Below, one piece after another: positions 20,631 through 33,287 of a stretch of 64,000 nt of DNA. The stretch is from Plectosphaerella cucumerina (lineage: Eukaryota; Ascomycota; Sordariomycetes; Glomerellales; Plectosphaerellaceae): assembly GCA_020746995.1 (NCBI GenBank), contig JAGPXD010000001.1, forward strand, positions 3,596,001-3,660,000, in the 5' to 3' direction. The position numbers and the translations under genes are program-made. Position 1 is the stretch's first letter; every line of letters starts with the position of its first letter. The notes below the pieces were generated by a model, which did no database searches, was not told the origin of the DNA, and saw nothing but the letters and a program-made list of their open reading frames with translations.

Positions 20631-21961
20631 TCACCGCAGCACCGGACGCCATCCCTTCCGTCCGAAAAAGCCCCTGACGCCCTCATCCCTTAGGACATCA
20701 GCTGCCAATCGACCCGTGACTACGCTCCTCTCTGCTTCCGGGCCGCGCACGTAAAACGGATACTGAAGCCTCTTGCCGTCTGCTTCTTCCTCCCCCTCGC
20801 GCCTCCAGACCACTTTCTGCCCCTTCTTGGCCGTTCTCACAAACCCGCTCGCCTCCCGGTCCAGTGATAGAAACCACTTACGCTGATGAACGCTGCCAAT
20901 CGAGTTGTCCGCGCCAATATACGCGTTCGTAGCCCGCACCTGAGCATCCTCCTGCTCCTCGAGCTCCCGCCTCATCTCGTCCGTCATCTCCGTCGGGGCT
21001 GACGCCCCCTTCACCTCCTCTTCATTTGGCTGCTGACTTCCAGGCTCTACCGCATCAAGTTCATCATCTTCAACAACTTCCTCCTCCTCTGAACTCGTTT
21101 CCTCAACTTCCTTCCCCCGCCCTCCTCTCCTCCGCCTCCGTCCCCTTTCCGCAGACTTCTTCGCCTTCACCCTCCCCTCCGCATCCTCAGTCTTCGTCAA
21201 CCTCAAGTTCAATACATACGGCCTCGGCAACCTCGTCCCATCAAGTCGGATCCTAATCTTTCTCTGCCGAAATGCCTCGTGAAGCTTCTCCTGCTCCGTC
21301 TTTACCCCCTCGCCCTCCGACTCCTCTCCCTGCGACGACGGGTCAACAGCAGGAGCATGCTTCGACCTCCGCTTCAGAACAGAATACGTCCCCGTATCCC
21401 ATATCAGCAACGATCCCGTCGTAGCTGACGCCGTTTCAATCAGATGATTCTGCTCTCTTATCAGCGCACTTCCTCTCCTCAAACAAGGAAACTCACCCAG
21501 AGACAATGCACCCTCGTCTCCGTCGCGTTTCTCGCCAGCTTGAACGAGTTCGCATCCCCCGGCATACCGTACATGACCGCCCAGCTCGCGCTGCTCGTCC
21601 CATTAATCTGCAGGCGCAGGTCATAATGCGTCCCCGCGACGGGATGGTCGTGCTGATGGATCACAAAGTGCGCTCCATGCTCCGAGTTGACGTTAGTCTC
21701 ATACAGTGCCTTGTACGCGTCGATGGAGAGATGTGGCGCGGCGTCAGGATACGGGACCCTTGTCGTGCGTGCGAGGGCGGCGCCAAAGTGCGCGACGTGG
21801 TCGTCGATGGCAACATGGCCAGCCTCGATGGCGGCAGTCGTAGCGGCTTCATCAGGTGCCGCGAGTAGGTCTTGGGGGGCTCGGAGCGTCCATTCCCGGT
21901 TCTGCTTCTTGATGAAAGGGTTTGGAATGAGTTCCGGGCTGCGCTGGCGTTTCGCTGCCAT
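20631..21961 (-). CDS. LigD-type 3'-phosphoesterase domain protein
   Basis: Exons 21497-21961 and 20631-21449, 427 residues. The N-terminal half is the phosphoesterase domain best known from bacterial LigD, which trims 3'-phosphates or ribonucleotides at DNA ends before ligation. The core motif HFVIHQHDHPVAGTHYDLRL holds the His and Asp metal-binding residues, followed by SWAVMYGMPGD and ETRVHCLW. The 47-bp intron (GTGAGT...CTGAT...GCAG) falls right after that Trp, and exon 2 continues NHLIE...LLIWDTG as the family expects. A charged Arg/Glu-rich insert of about 100 residues then interrupts the domain before its last strand (KWFLSLD). No ligase or polymerase domain is present, so this is a stand-alone form. 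The start at MAAKRQRSPELIPNPF was preferred over an upstream in-frame ATG at 22075. Confidence 0.85.
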
Positions 21962-22318
21962 CGGTTTGGGTGGTGGTTTGTGATCAGAATTGAGACAGCT
22001 CCCGTGTCGCGGCAGATGGTGTCGATGATACCAAAGCGAGCGATGTGACGTCACAGGGACCGGCATAAGTATCAATTGGAACCATTATTGCTCTCTGGCG
22101 GATTACTGCTTGATGCAAGAGACTCAAAAGTCCGAGATAGTGCCTGACCCGCACCCGACCGGCTTCCATTCTGGAAAGCTACGAAAAGAAACCAGGGAGT
22201 CCATCCCTTGCTGGACCTTCAGGTCTGCCCTTGAACGCCATGCTGCCTGGAAAAGCAAATCAACACCCGTCCCCCGCGACACACTCCGCTGCATCTGCCT
22301 TTGTTGCTACAGATAAAA
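21962..22318. other. Spacer between CAC2 and LigD-type gene
   Basis: A 357-bp spacer between two minus-strand genes. It must carry the CAC2 3' end and the promoter of the phosphoesterase gene; no distinct motif recognised. Confidence 0.5.
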
Positions 22319-24716
22319 TCAATGTCTTCGATCTTCAACCAGAGTGGGCGCAATACGCCTCTTCTTGGGCTCAGTGCCCTCCTTCTCTCCTTGGCTGCTG
22401 GCCTCCCGCTTGACGCCTGTCGCAGCCCCGCTCGAGGTGCCCGGCGTCTCGGGCGGCGTAGTGATGGGAATGCCCGTGACCTTGCCCGAGTTTGTCGCCG
22501 CAATGCTCGGGACATTGCCCATGATGAGGGAAGGATTAGTGTTGACCGGCTGAGCTGACGACTGGGTGGCCACGGACGAGGTCGAGTTAGACCTGGCTGG
22601 AGATGATGGCCGGGCGTTGGCAAAGCCAGCGGCCAGTGGCGGCGACGGCGCGGTGAAGGAGCTCGCCGAGTTTCTGTGGTGGTGTGACGGCGGGGGGAAC
22701 GGCGAAGGCGGGGCGAAGACGTTGGTGGGAGTGGGAGCTGGTGTGTGCTGGTTCGTCGCGGCAGGACCGCTGGGAGTGGGGTTCTTCAAGGGCGGGATTT
22801 CACCTTGGTAAATCTGGCCGAGTTCGCCGGGCGCGAAGGACAGGGTGGAACAAAAACCATCAGATGAAGTGATGAGAAGCGTGAGCCCGTCGTTAGACCT
22901 GCTTCAAGTTAGACGATGTATTTCAAGCGGAACTTGCCGACTTACCATGCCAGGTCCGTGAACGTTGCACAATGCAGGTTGCTGACGATGCAGATCGGTG
23001 TCTGCTGTTGAGTGTCATAGAGGAGGACAGAGTCCTGGGTACCGACGGCATACACCATCCGATAGGGCAGGCTGAAGGTGGGCTTCGGCCCAGGAGTCGA
23101 CACTGCGGGCTCGGCATGGTGCTTGGAAGGCGTTGACACGGCATCAGGGGTCGCGTTCGGCGGCGGCGGCGGATCCATGACGGACGGGGCAGGTGATGCC
23201 TTGGAAATGGGCTCCGGCAGCGCAGGAATCGGCTCCTCTGAAGACGAGGTGTCGATGGTGATGTGTTTGGTGACGGGAGGCGACGTCCGCTGGGTGTAGT
23301 AGATCGGTGAGCATTTGATCACGACCGAGGGCTTCTTATGGCCGGGAAGGTGAGCGATCGGGGCTTTGTTGATACCGCCACGAGTGTAAATGTAGACCGT
23401 GTTGACCACGTCATGTGTAGTCTTGGGGTCAAGGGAGTGAGACTGGTATTGGCCCGCCGGCGTCAGGAGAAGGCTGCCGTCGGGCGTGAAAGTCAAGCGG
23501 CGGAAGAAGGAGGTCAACGTCTCATTCGCGTAGAGTGCAGCATTCTTGACGTAGTTGGCTGTCGATATCTGAGGCTTGGGGGACGGCTCCATTGGCATGA
23601 CTGCGGGGAGCGGCATGGAGGGGGCTGGCGAGGGAGAACGCCGGGCAGAAGATGAGAAGGACGACCTTCTGCTGTGGCTGATGACGCTCGGGGGGTTCAT
23701 CGGCAAGGCCAGCGAGGTGGGCGTGCCGGGCTGTGACGGGGCAGGAGAACCGATGGATTGATCAGGTGCGAGGTGCGAGCGGAAGCCGAAGTCGGGAGGG
23801 GCGGGACTGCTGGAGGAGATACGGCGAGGCGGAAGGTCGCTCTTGTTATGGCTGGCAATCTTGGACGGCTTGTCGTCGTGGCTTCCGCTGAGGGTATATT
23901 GGCCGTCCTTGGTCTTGAGGGAGTAGACATGGACGGAGCGATCGGAGGACTGTGTGGCAACGAACTCATTCAACGGGTCCCAGGTGACGCCCTGAACGTA
24001 ATGGCTGTGCTCGGCAATCTGTCGTACGAGGACACCTGCATCGGGTCAGTCTGGGGCGCTTTGCGGGTGTTGGCGGGGTGGGCATATGTACCGGAACTGG
24101 CGTTGTATATCCTGGCGATGTTGTCCATGCTTCCAATGATGAAGTAGGTGCTGTCTGGCGACCAGGCAAGATCGTAAATCTCGGAGCCGCTCGATCGGCA
24201 CATGTGCTTCGTCCGCCATGTTTCCTTGTCTTCGAGACCCTCGGAGCCAAAGGCAGGCCCAGAGCTGTGGTCAGCAGGGACCCAGAGGATCACGTTGCCA
24301 TCATCGCCGGCAGAGGCAAGCAGATCGCCTGACGGAATTATTAATACCACCAAAGGGTATACAGGTGCAGGAGGGGGTGGGGTTTCCTACCTTTCGGGGC
24401 CCAGCGGACGACGTTCACGGCCTGCGTGTGCTTCGCCAAGGTGGACAGGTATTCGACTTTTCGGTCTTCGCCGTTGCCCTCGATCTTCCAGAGCTGTAGA
24501 ACCAAACGTTAGCTTTCGTCTGGAGCAAAGATGGAGTTTATGATTGACTGAACAACGGGGAAACAAAGAAACACTGAACCCCTCCATTGCACATACCCGG
24601 ACATTGTTGTCGCCGCCAGACGTGGCCAGGCGGCCCTTTCCGTTTGGTTGAAAGTGGGCAGAGTAGATGGGGGCGTTCCCGTCGTGCCAATTGATTATCA
24701 AGGGTGTGCTCTTCAT
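22319..24716 (-). CDS. CAC2: Chromatin assembly factor 1 p60 subunit (CAC2)
   Basis: Five exons on minus: 24597-24716, 24391-24493, 24092-24328, 22946-24035 and 22319-22898, giving 709 residues. This is the WD40 subunit of CAF-1, which deposits H3-H4 behind replication forks. WD repeats are clear: MKSTPLIINWHDGNAPIYS at the N-terminus, HTQAVNVVRWAPKGDLLASAGDD, IYDLAWSPDSTYFIIGSMDN, VQGVTWDPLNEFVATQSSD and, after a long Ser/Pro-rich insert (about 230-330), FTPDGSLLLTPAG and FTDLAWSNDGLTLLITSSD. The tail is low-complexity with a basic KKRR. The four introns are 103, 62, 56 and 47 bp; the last three have good branch sites (TTAAT, CTGAC, CTAAC). The alignment of exon ends with WD-repeat strands supports the model. 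Confidence 0.92.
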
Positions 24717-26627
24717 CGTAGCGATTGCGGGCGAGGCTCGTGATTGAACGGCATGAAGGATGGCGACAGGGTCGGGGTTGGAAGATGAGTGGACGAGTGT
24801 CGGGTGGTGGTTGTTGTCGGCTTGAAGTACCGGGGATGTAGCCGGAGTCGTTGACGGTTCGTGGGCCACGGCAGGAGAGATTAGAGTTTGGGAGATCGGG
24901 GCAGTAAGAAGGGACGAGACGAGACGGCAATGTTCGAAAAAAAGATTGAGAGGCGCGGTGGATCCAAAGGCGGCCGGCGAGGCTCTGTGTTGGCAAAGAA
25001 CTGTGACCCAAAGGCCAAGGGTGGAAGGAGGACGGGAGAGGGGTGATCAAACGACGGGACTAAGCACAGAGCTGCCCGGGGCAGTTACAAAGTGCTATCG
25101 AGGGTCAAAGAGTCCGGGGGGCGTATTTTGTCTGGCGATGTTTCACGGCAGGCGTAGCGGGACGATGGTCCGGGCTCTGAGGGAGACGAGATGATGTACA
25201 ATAGGAAGAGTGTAAGAGGAGATTATTCCGGGCGGATGAATCCAGGTGATGTATGGCAGGAAGACGATTCCCAACACCTCGCCTCGTTTTGCCAAGCTGC
25301 CTTCTCATCACGGGCACGACGCGGTTGCTTCCTGCCCCGTTTTGGTTGGCTAATGACGGCTTCTGAGTGGCCAGAGCTACGGTCAGCTCTTAAAGTGGTG
25401 TGGGACACGATAACGGATAAGTCTGTCGGTTTGAGGCATGTCGGCTGGGGGGAAATGAAGGATCTATCTATCAGGCTTAAGATGGTATTCGAGGCAGCAG
25501 ACCCGTTATAGAGATTGGCCCCGCCAAGTCATCGGACGCACTTCCGAGTCCGGTGACGCTTCGGTCTGTCGTTGCAACGAACTCCCGCTAGACCAGCATT
25601 GGGACAAGTCCGAATCTTTCGTCTCCCCTCGCCGCTTTCCGTCCCCCTCCAGATGAACACGAGCAGCCCGCCCAATGACCCGCCTTGTCGCTTGTGCTGT
25701 AATGCAATTTGAGCCCCAGGCAGATCCCTACCGATGAGTCAATCGGTCAAGGACGGCATCCGTCTGCCGTGAAGATGAAGACGCTAAACCTCGAGCGCTC
25801 ACCGCAGATTCGATGTGTCCAAGGGTTGCAGGCTCGAAAGAGGCAGGGACCTTCGTGCTTACTTTTTGACTCTTACCTTCTCTGCAGCAGGGTCGGAGAC
25901 ATTGCGAGTTCATGTACGAATTACGCCGCTGATGTTCTGGACGCCTATCGGTTTTTTCACAGTGTCTGAGTCACGGTAGTCAAGCACGACATCACCCCCC
26001 AGAAATCATACATACTTCGCTTCGTTATAGAAGCCAAGCCCATCGACAGGAGGCGAGTCAACATGGTCTTCGAAATCTAAACACGAAACCCGCCGACCGC
26101 TCCCTCAGTAACAATAGACCCCAGCTATCCAAACGTACACCGGCCGTCTGACAGCCCGGACTCTGGTGATACTTGACCTCACGAACCATACGAATAGTCT
26201 TCCCCCACCACGGCCACCAACCGGCCGAGATCCTCACTTCGTCCCACTCTCCAATTCCTGGGCCGAGAAACCGAAGACCCAGACGGCCAGACCCCCGGTC
26301 GAGTCAAGGCACCTTTTCTCCACATTCGACACGCCGAACAGGGCAGGCCGTCAACTGTCGTGCTGCCGCTTACGCGCTGACAAAACAGCGAGCATCCGCC
26401 GCCGCCACCGTGACTGGCCCCAGGATCTTGCCGGCAGGCGGATTGACCTGACCTGGTCCTTATTCATCAACTCAAGGGTCCTCTCCGGGGGCAAAACCTC
26501 TCACCCTCTCTTCTCTCACCAATCTTTTTTGGAGCGTTCGGGAAGCCTCAAGGGGGGAATGGACAGCAATTGACTTACACGGACCTCTCTGCCGCCCTCC
26601 CCAAAAAGCCACACCAACCAGCCAGGC
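24717..26627. other. Divergent intergenic region (CAC2 / ABC transporter)
   Basis: About 1.9 kb between two divergently transcribed genes. Only short unconvincing open frames. A stretch at 25.74-25.87 kb weakly resembles a tRNA T-arm but lacks the rest (see rejected list). The last 300 bp before the ABC gene are pyrimidine-rich. Confidence 0.55.
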
Positions 26628-29600
26628 ATGGCCCCGGATCTTCTTCTGCTCGAGGCCGCCGTCGGCCTTGGCGCCATCGGCGTCTGCTCCATCCCCGGCA
26701 TACTCGCCCTCTTGCGCCAACTCCGACACAAGAAGCCAAGGGACAACTTTTATGAAGACAAGGATGGCAAAAGCAAGCCAGAGGACATTGCCGCCTTTTC
26801 CAACCGCTGGCAAAAATTGGCCATAGCCTTCATCACCGCCTTGGGTCTCGGCTCATCCTTGGCCGCCTCCTTTCTTATCACCCCCCAGCACTCCGAGAGA
26901 GAAACTCTGGTTCTCGAGAACTGGCTCCTGACGGGCTCATGGGTGAGTCGCCTCATGCTTGGAAATTTTGCTGGGTTTTTTCTCTGACGAACCTTCAGAT
27001 CTTCCTCGCCCTGCAAGCCGTGTGCATCACGGCCATGCACAGCTCTGTTGAGGCATACAATCTGGGTCTCTGGGCCTGGTTCAGCAGCTTGATCCTCGGC
27101 CTCGTCACGCTGCTCCAGGACCCGAACACTTTTGTCCTTCTCCTCAAGCAGAACCTGCCCTCCTTCGTTCTCAAGATTGTCAACCTGGTGGCGGTTCTCA
27201 GCCTATTCTTCGCCAGCGTCGCCTTGCCCCGTCGGCCCGATGTCTACCGCAACGGCCGAGTCGTCGACCGCATGTTCACCTCTACGGCCTTCAATCGCTA
27301 CAACTGGAGCTGGGGCACGGATCTCATGGCCTACGCGAAGAAGACCGGAACTCTTGAGACGGAAGACCTTGCCCGCCCCAACAGTCACACAAGCTCTGCA
27401 GACAACGCTGCCATCTGGAACGCGAAATTCAAGGACACCAAGATGAAGTCTCACTGGGCTCTCTGGGGCCGCATCATCTGGTACTACCGCTGGTCCTTCT
27501 CCGTGCAGTGGTTTGTCGCCCTGACGAGGAACTTCCTCGCCATGGCCCCTTTCTGGGTCACGCTACAGATCCTGCGTGCTCTGGAGCGGCGCAAGCCTGG
27601 TGAGCCTCTTAGCTTGGATACATGGGTCATGATCTTCTGGCTTGGTTTCACCATTGCCGCTGACGCCTGGGTCACTACGTGCCTGTTCTGGCTCTCCTGG
27701 TGCGAGGTCCTTGTTCCTCTGCGTGGTCTTCTCTCCGCCTTGATCGTCGAAAAGGCCATGCGCCGCAAAAACGTCAAGGGTACCGCAAGCAAATCTCCAT
27801 TGGACGCAGCGAAAGACTCTGATGACAAGACTGATGCTGCGGAAGAGGAGGATGACGATGCCGATGCCTTGAAGTCCCAGCAAGGAATCGTGAACCTGAT
27901 CGGCGTCGACGCCAAGCGTGTCAGCGATTTTGCTGCCTTCCAATTCTTCATCCCAGGCAGTTTTGCTCGCCTGGCCGTCGCGATTTGGTTCCTCGTCAGC
28001 CTGCTCGGCTGGATCCCTGTTGTCGGCGGCTTGGCCACATGGGGCATTATCCTGCCTTTGAACATCTACTACACCAAGCTTTACTCTGCCGCCCAGGACC
28101 GCCTCATGAAGGTTCGCGATCAGAAGCTGGCCGTTGTGAACGAGAGTCTTCAGGGCATGAGGCAGATCAAGTTCTCGGCCTTGGAGTCCCAGTGGGAGAA
28201 GAGAATCCTGGGCATGAGGGAGAAGGAGCTCACTGCTACCTGGGATGTGTTCAAGTCTGACACTCTGCTTTTCGGCTCCTGGATCGTTACCCCCATTGCT
28301 CTCGCCGCGGCGTCCCTGGTCATCTATGCTGTGATCCACCGCGAGCTCACACCTTCCGTTGCCTTCGTCAGCATCTCTGTGTTCAAGGCCCTCGAACTGG
28401 CCCTTAGCCTCGTGCCTGAGCTCATCACGGACATGATCGACGCGAACGTCTCGGTTCGCCGCATGTTTGAGTACTTCAACGCTCCAGAGGTTGAGAACAA
28501 CATCGTTGAGGGGCCTGATGTCGCCTTTGAAGGTGCTGACCTTGCCTGGCCGGCAGAGGAAGACACCGCCGAAGCCGATCGCTTCGTGATCCGCAATGTC
28601 AACCTGACCTTCCCTACCGGCGAGCTTTCTATCATCTCCGGCCCGACTGGCAGCGGAAAGAGTCTCCTGCTTGCCTCCATCCTGGGCGAGACTGACCTGC
28701 TGTCTGGAAAGATCTACGCACCCAAGCCCCCCAGTATCAGCGAGCGCCGCGACAAGGCGGCCAACCCTGCGAACTGGATCATCCCGGAAAGCATTGCCTT
28801 CATCAGCCAGATTCCCTGGATCGAGAACGCCACCCTCAAGGACAACATTCTCTTCGGACTGCCCCTGGACGAGCAGCGATTCAACGACGTGATCAAGGCC
28901 TGCGCCCTCGAGAAGGATCTTCAGATGCTGTCCGACGGCGAGCGGACTGAGCTCGGTGCTAATGGTGTCAACCTCAGCGGTGGTCAGAAGTGGCGTGTGA
29001 CGCTCGCTCGCGCCGTTTACTCCCGCGCCGGCATTCTGATCATGGACGACATCTTCAGCGCCGTCGACACTCATGTTGGTCGCCACATCTTCGAGAAGTG
29101 CCTGACTGGTCCCCTTTGCCGCGGACGCACTCGCATCCTTGTCACCCACCACGTTGCTCTGGTCGAGTCGAAGGCCAAGTTCATCGCCGAGCTTGGCAAC
29201 GGCACGGTCCTCCATTCTGGTTTCCTTTCCGAGCTCGATGAAGATGGCACCCTGGAACTGATCAAGAGCCACGAGCCCCTGCAGAGCAAGGGAGAGCCTG
29301 TTGACGATGATCGAACTGTCGTCAACTCGGAACAGGCCTCTCAACTGGCCGTGCCCCAGACCGTCGAGGAAGAAGACGTGGATGGCGGCATCATCAAGAA
29401 GGTCCCCTCTCGTGCCGCACGTCAGTTCGTCGAGGAAGAGACTCGTGAACAGGGTGCCATCAAGGTTCACGTCTACAGCGCCTACCTGCGTGACAGCGGC
29501 GGCTGGGCCTGGTGGATCTTCGCCCTCTTCCTGTTCACCGGCTTCCAAGCCTTGACTCTCGGTATGCGCCTTTCGTAGCATTCTCCTCGGTAAAAGCTAA

Positions 29601-31427
29601 CACTTGTGCTTAGGCCGATCCTGGTGGCTCCGCATTTGGACCAACAGCACTAGCAATGCGAACCTCAACAATCTCACCACCAGCCAGCTCGCGTACACTC
29701 CGGACTTGCAGCACGTCGTCAACATCATGACGCCAACGCCCACCACGGATGTTGGCATTACGAGCCAGTCCTACAGTCTGAACTTCTACCTAGGGATCTA
29801 CATCTTGATTTCCGTCATGACAGCCATCGGTGGCACTGTCCGGTTCGGTTACATGTTCCTCATGAGCATCAAGGCCAGCAGGCGGCTCTTTGAGAACATG
29901 ACCTACTCGATTCTTCGGACGCCCCTGAGGTGGATCGACACTGTCCCCACGGGCCGCGTGCTGAACCGCTTCACCGCCGACTTCAACATCATCGACAGCA
30001 GGCTGGCCATCGACCTGACGACCACGGCCTCCAACGTGCTGGGCGTCTTGGGCATCTGCGTTGCCGCCATGTTCGTGTCTCCGTACATCATCATCCTGGC
30101 ACTTGTGCTTCTCTCGTGCTGTGCCTACATCGCCACCTTCTACCTCGCGGCTGCCCGGCCCGCCAAGCGCCTCGAGAGCACCACAAAGTCACCTATCTTC
30201 GAGCTCTTCGGCTCCTCCCTGAGCGGCGTCACGACCATTCGTGGCTTTGACAAGGCTACACATTACGTGGACGCCATGTACGAGAAGCTGGACGACTATG
30301 GTATGGCCACCTACCACCTTTGGCTGTACAACCGCTGGATGGGATGGAAGATGAACATCGTGGGCTCTCTCTTCGCCGTCGTCGTTGCCGCCATGGTCCT
30401 CTCCAACTCGCAAATGGACGCCGCCTTGGCCGGTTTCACCCTCTCCTTCGCCCTCGAGTTCTCCGACTCGGTCCTCTGGACCATCCGCAACTACGCCAAC
30501 ATCGAGCTCGACATGAACGCCGCCGAGCGTGTTGTTGAGTACTCCGAGCTGCCCACCGAGGACCAGGGCGGCCAAGACCCTCCCGCCACTTGGCCTACCG
30601 AGGGCCGCCTGGAGGTCGACAACCTTGTCGTCACCTACGCGAGCGACCTTCCCCCTGTTCTGAAGGGCATCTCCTTCAGCGTCGACAAGAACCAGCGCGT
30701 GGGCGTTGTTGGCCGCACCGGCGCGGGCAAGTCGTCGCTGACGCTTGCTCTCTTCCGCTTCCTCGAGGCACAGGCTGGCAGCATCCACATCGACGGTCTC
30801 GACATTTCTAAGATCAAGCTCCAGCAGCTCCGCTCACGTCTTGCCATCATCCCCCAGGACCCCGTTCTCTTCTCCGGCACCGTTCGATCCAACCTCGACC
30901 CCTTCGACGAGCGCACCGATGATGAGCTGCGCGACAGCTTGCAGCGCGTGCACCTCGTCGGCTCCACCCCCGGAACCCCTGGTGAGCCTTCAGGGTCCTC
31001 CTCCGCCACCGCCGTCGCCACAAACACCAACCCCTTCTCCTCGCTGTCGTCGCCCATCTCTGAGGGCGGCCTCAACCTGTCTCAGGGCCAGCGCCAGCTC
31101 CTCTGCCTGGCTCGTGCTATCGTCGCTCGTCCCAAGGTCATGGTCCTCGATGAGGCCACCTCGGCTGTCGACATGGCCACAGACACGCTCATACAGCGCT
31201 CCATCCGCGAAGAGTTCACTGGCTCCACCCTCATCGTCATCGCCCATCGCCTCAGCACCATTGCCGACTTTGACCGTATTCTCGTCCTGAGCGAGGGTAC
31301 TGTCGCCGAGTACGGCTCACCCCAAGAGCTTTGGGAGAAGGGGCCCGACGGCGTCTTCAGGAGCATGTGCGACGAGAGCGGCGAGAAGGAGAAGCTGCGT
31401 CAAGTCATCTTTGGGGAAGAACATTGA
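26628..31427 (+). CDS. Full-length ABCC (MRP-type) multidrug transporter
   Basis: Exons 26628-26942, 26999-29561 and 29614-31427, 1563 residues. Layout: an N-terminal hydrophobic extension (TMD0-like, about 1-200), TMD1, NBD1, TMD2, NBD2. NBD1 has Walker A GPTGSGKS (653-660), signature LSGGQ (764-768) and a Walker B ending ILIMDD, where Asp replaces the catalytic Glu. NBD2 has Walker A GRTGAGKS (1326-1333), signature LSQGQ (1448-1452), an intact VLDEATSAVD and the H-loop His (IAHR). This asymmetric pair of sites is typical of ABCC exporters, which move conjugates or bile-acid-like compounds at the vacuolar or plasma membrane; yeast Ybt1/Bpt1 and Yor1 are relatives. Substrate unknown. Introns are 56 and 52 bp with canonical ends; the second has CTAAC. 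Confidence 0.93.
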
Positions 31428-31746
31428 GCGAAATCTGTTTTGAAAAGCCATTGCTCTCTTGAGGTGAGAGCCTGAGATTGTTTTGCTGTCTTTTTTTGTT
31501 TCATCGCTTTGCCGGCACGGAGTTTTCTGCTGCCCGGACTGTTTTCATCACATAGTTACCTAGTCATCATTGCATCTGCGTGAATTCATAAAAAGTTGTT
31601 TCGGTAATTCGTTCATCGTGCCTCCCTGATAGTGAGTCCCCGGACATGCCCAAATGCCATCTAACCCTGGGAAATCAAATTCGCAAGACCGCCTCCATTT
31701 CCGTACGCCTAGTGAACGCCTGAAGCATGCCCTGAAAATTATGAGA
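31428..31746. other. Convergent 3' spacer (ABC / ATG6)
   Basis: A 319-bp spacer between two stop codons facing each other. T-rich just after the ABC stop (TTTTTTTG at about 31490), consistent with 3'-end formation signals. Nothing else seen. Confidence 0.5.
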
Positions 31747-33287
31747 TCAAACCCCCGCCGCTCTCGCGTTCGAGTTCACATTACTAGCGTGAGCGAGCAA
31801 GAACTTGCAGCAGGTCAGGGTCAGCTTGCAGGCCTTTGTCCAGCCGTCATCCTGGGCAATGCCGAGCTTGATGCTGACGTCGGCGATGCGGTCGCCCTCG
31901 ATCTTGTAGGGCAGGCTGAGGGGTTGTCCTTCTGCGGCGGTCTGGCGGTGCACAAAGGCGCCGAGCTGGCGAACGAGCTCGAGGAAAGCGACCATGGCGT
32001 TGTCGAACTTGCGATGCATGAAGGTCAGGCCGAGAGGCAGGTCGCCAGTGGAGAAGAGCTCGAGGGTATGGCGCTTAGCTGGCGGCGGAGGCCCGCCGCG
32101 GTGGGAGCCGAGACGGCTGGAGGAGGGTGAGGGGATCTCGAGGCGCACGATTTTGGAGGTGCTGCCCATGGGGTGTAGCTCGAAACCGTCGAACTTGTAC
32201 TCGAGCTTGTCGGCGACGGTAACGAGGAGGAGCAGGGCGTGGCCCCAGGCGGCGTTGATCTCGGGCCAGTCGACAGGCTTACTGTGCAGGCGGCCGAGGC
32301 GCAGGCCGTTGATGGTGGCAAAGGTGCCGTCATGGCTGATGCAGAAGGTGTCGTTGTAGACGTTTGAGCGCTGCAGCTTCTCGAGCAGCTGCGAGTCGTG
32401 ATCGAAGCGCGAGTTGATACTGTCGCGCTCGTTCTGGAAGTCGGAGAGCTTGGCGGTGAATGCGTTGCGATCGCGCCAGAACTGCTCCTCGTCGCGGTCG
32501 AGGGCGGCTGCCTCGGCCTCGAGCGCGGCGATCTCCTCGTCGACCGTCTCCTTCTCCTTCTCTAGCTGTAGAAGTTCGGCCAAGGCGCTCTCCTGTTCCT
32601 TCTTGGCCCGCTTCGTGGCCTCTTGCTGCTGCTTGAGGTCGGCCTCTGTGGGCTCCTCGGCCTGGATCTGCTTGAGGAAGGCCACGTAGGCGTCGCGCTC
32701 TTTGGCGGTGTTCTCGAGCTCCTTCTGCAGGCCTTCGACGAGCATATCGCTGCACTCGACGCATATTGGGTGGTCGATATCGGAGCGTGCTGAGATGATC
32801 TCGTATAGCTTGTTGAGGCGTTCCATCTGGTACGTCTTGGGGTCCTCCTTCTCGTCGGAGCCGGCGGCGGAGTTGGTCGCTTTTGACGGTGATCTGGAGG
32901 GGGGAGGTTCGGCACGGGCCGGCGGCTGAGCCAGTTGAGACTCTGTCAGATAGATGAAGGACATGGAGGAGTCACGGTGGCCGGAGCCACCAGTCTGACG
33001 CTTGAACTGTGGCGAGGACGCATTCTGTGACACTTTGTCGTAGAGCACCTTTCGTTGCGGGTCTTGAGGGTATACTGGTCGGGCGTCCTGGAGTTTCTTG
33101 GGAGGATTCTGTGGCAGGGCAGCTGCGACAAGTCAGCGCTGAGTCGCAAGGAGAAGCAGAGCGAGAGTGTGCGTGACGAACCGACGAGGAGGTCATACGC
33201 CGCCGGGTTGAGGTCCTCGAGGGAGCCGTCAATCCTCAACGGCGTACGGCACTTTTGGCATGCCGGAGGGGGTGTCGGGGTTGTCAT
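31747..33287 (-). CDS. ATG6: ATG6 / VPS30 (Beclin-1)
   Basis: Exons 33182-33287 and 31747-33122, 493 residues. Atg6 is a shared subunit of the Vps34 PI3-kinase complexes I (autophagy) and II (endosomal sorting). Exon 1 encodes the CQKCRTPLRIDGSLEDLNPAAYDLLV N-terminus with its CxxC pair. Exon 2 has HPICVECSDMLVEGL with a second CxxC, a coiled coil at about 150-275, and the C-terminal BARA/ECD domain (NVYNDTFCISHDG, FATINGLRLGRL, INAAWGHALLLL, ending in CCKFLLAHASN). The 59-bp intron has an unusual donor GTTCGT but a perfect CTGAC branch and GCAG acceptor, and joining restores the conserved LLVAALPQ. ATG14, its complex I partner, lies about 13 kb away in this window. Confidence 0.95.

Noticed and set aside
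21062..21256. Plus-strand open frame over the LigD-type insert
   Set aside because: Pro/Ser-rich mirror of the Glu/Arg-rich insert; no independent support.
25741..25880. tRNA-like T-arm (GGTTGCAGGCTCGAA)
   Set aside because: No matching A box, no acceptor or anticodon stem could be formed around it.
27563..29581. 672-codon open frame antisense to the ABC transporter
   Set aside because: Shadow of a GC-biased coding strand; the sense frame has all ABC motifs and the antisense product has no domain.
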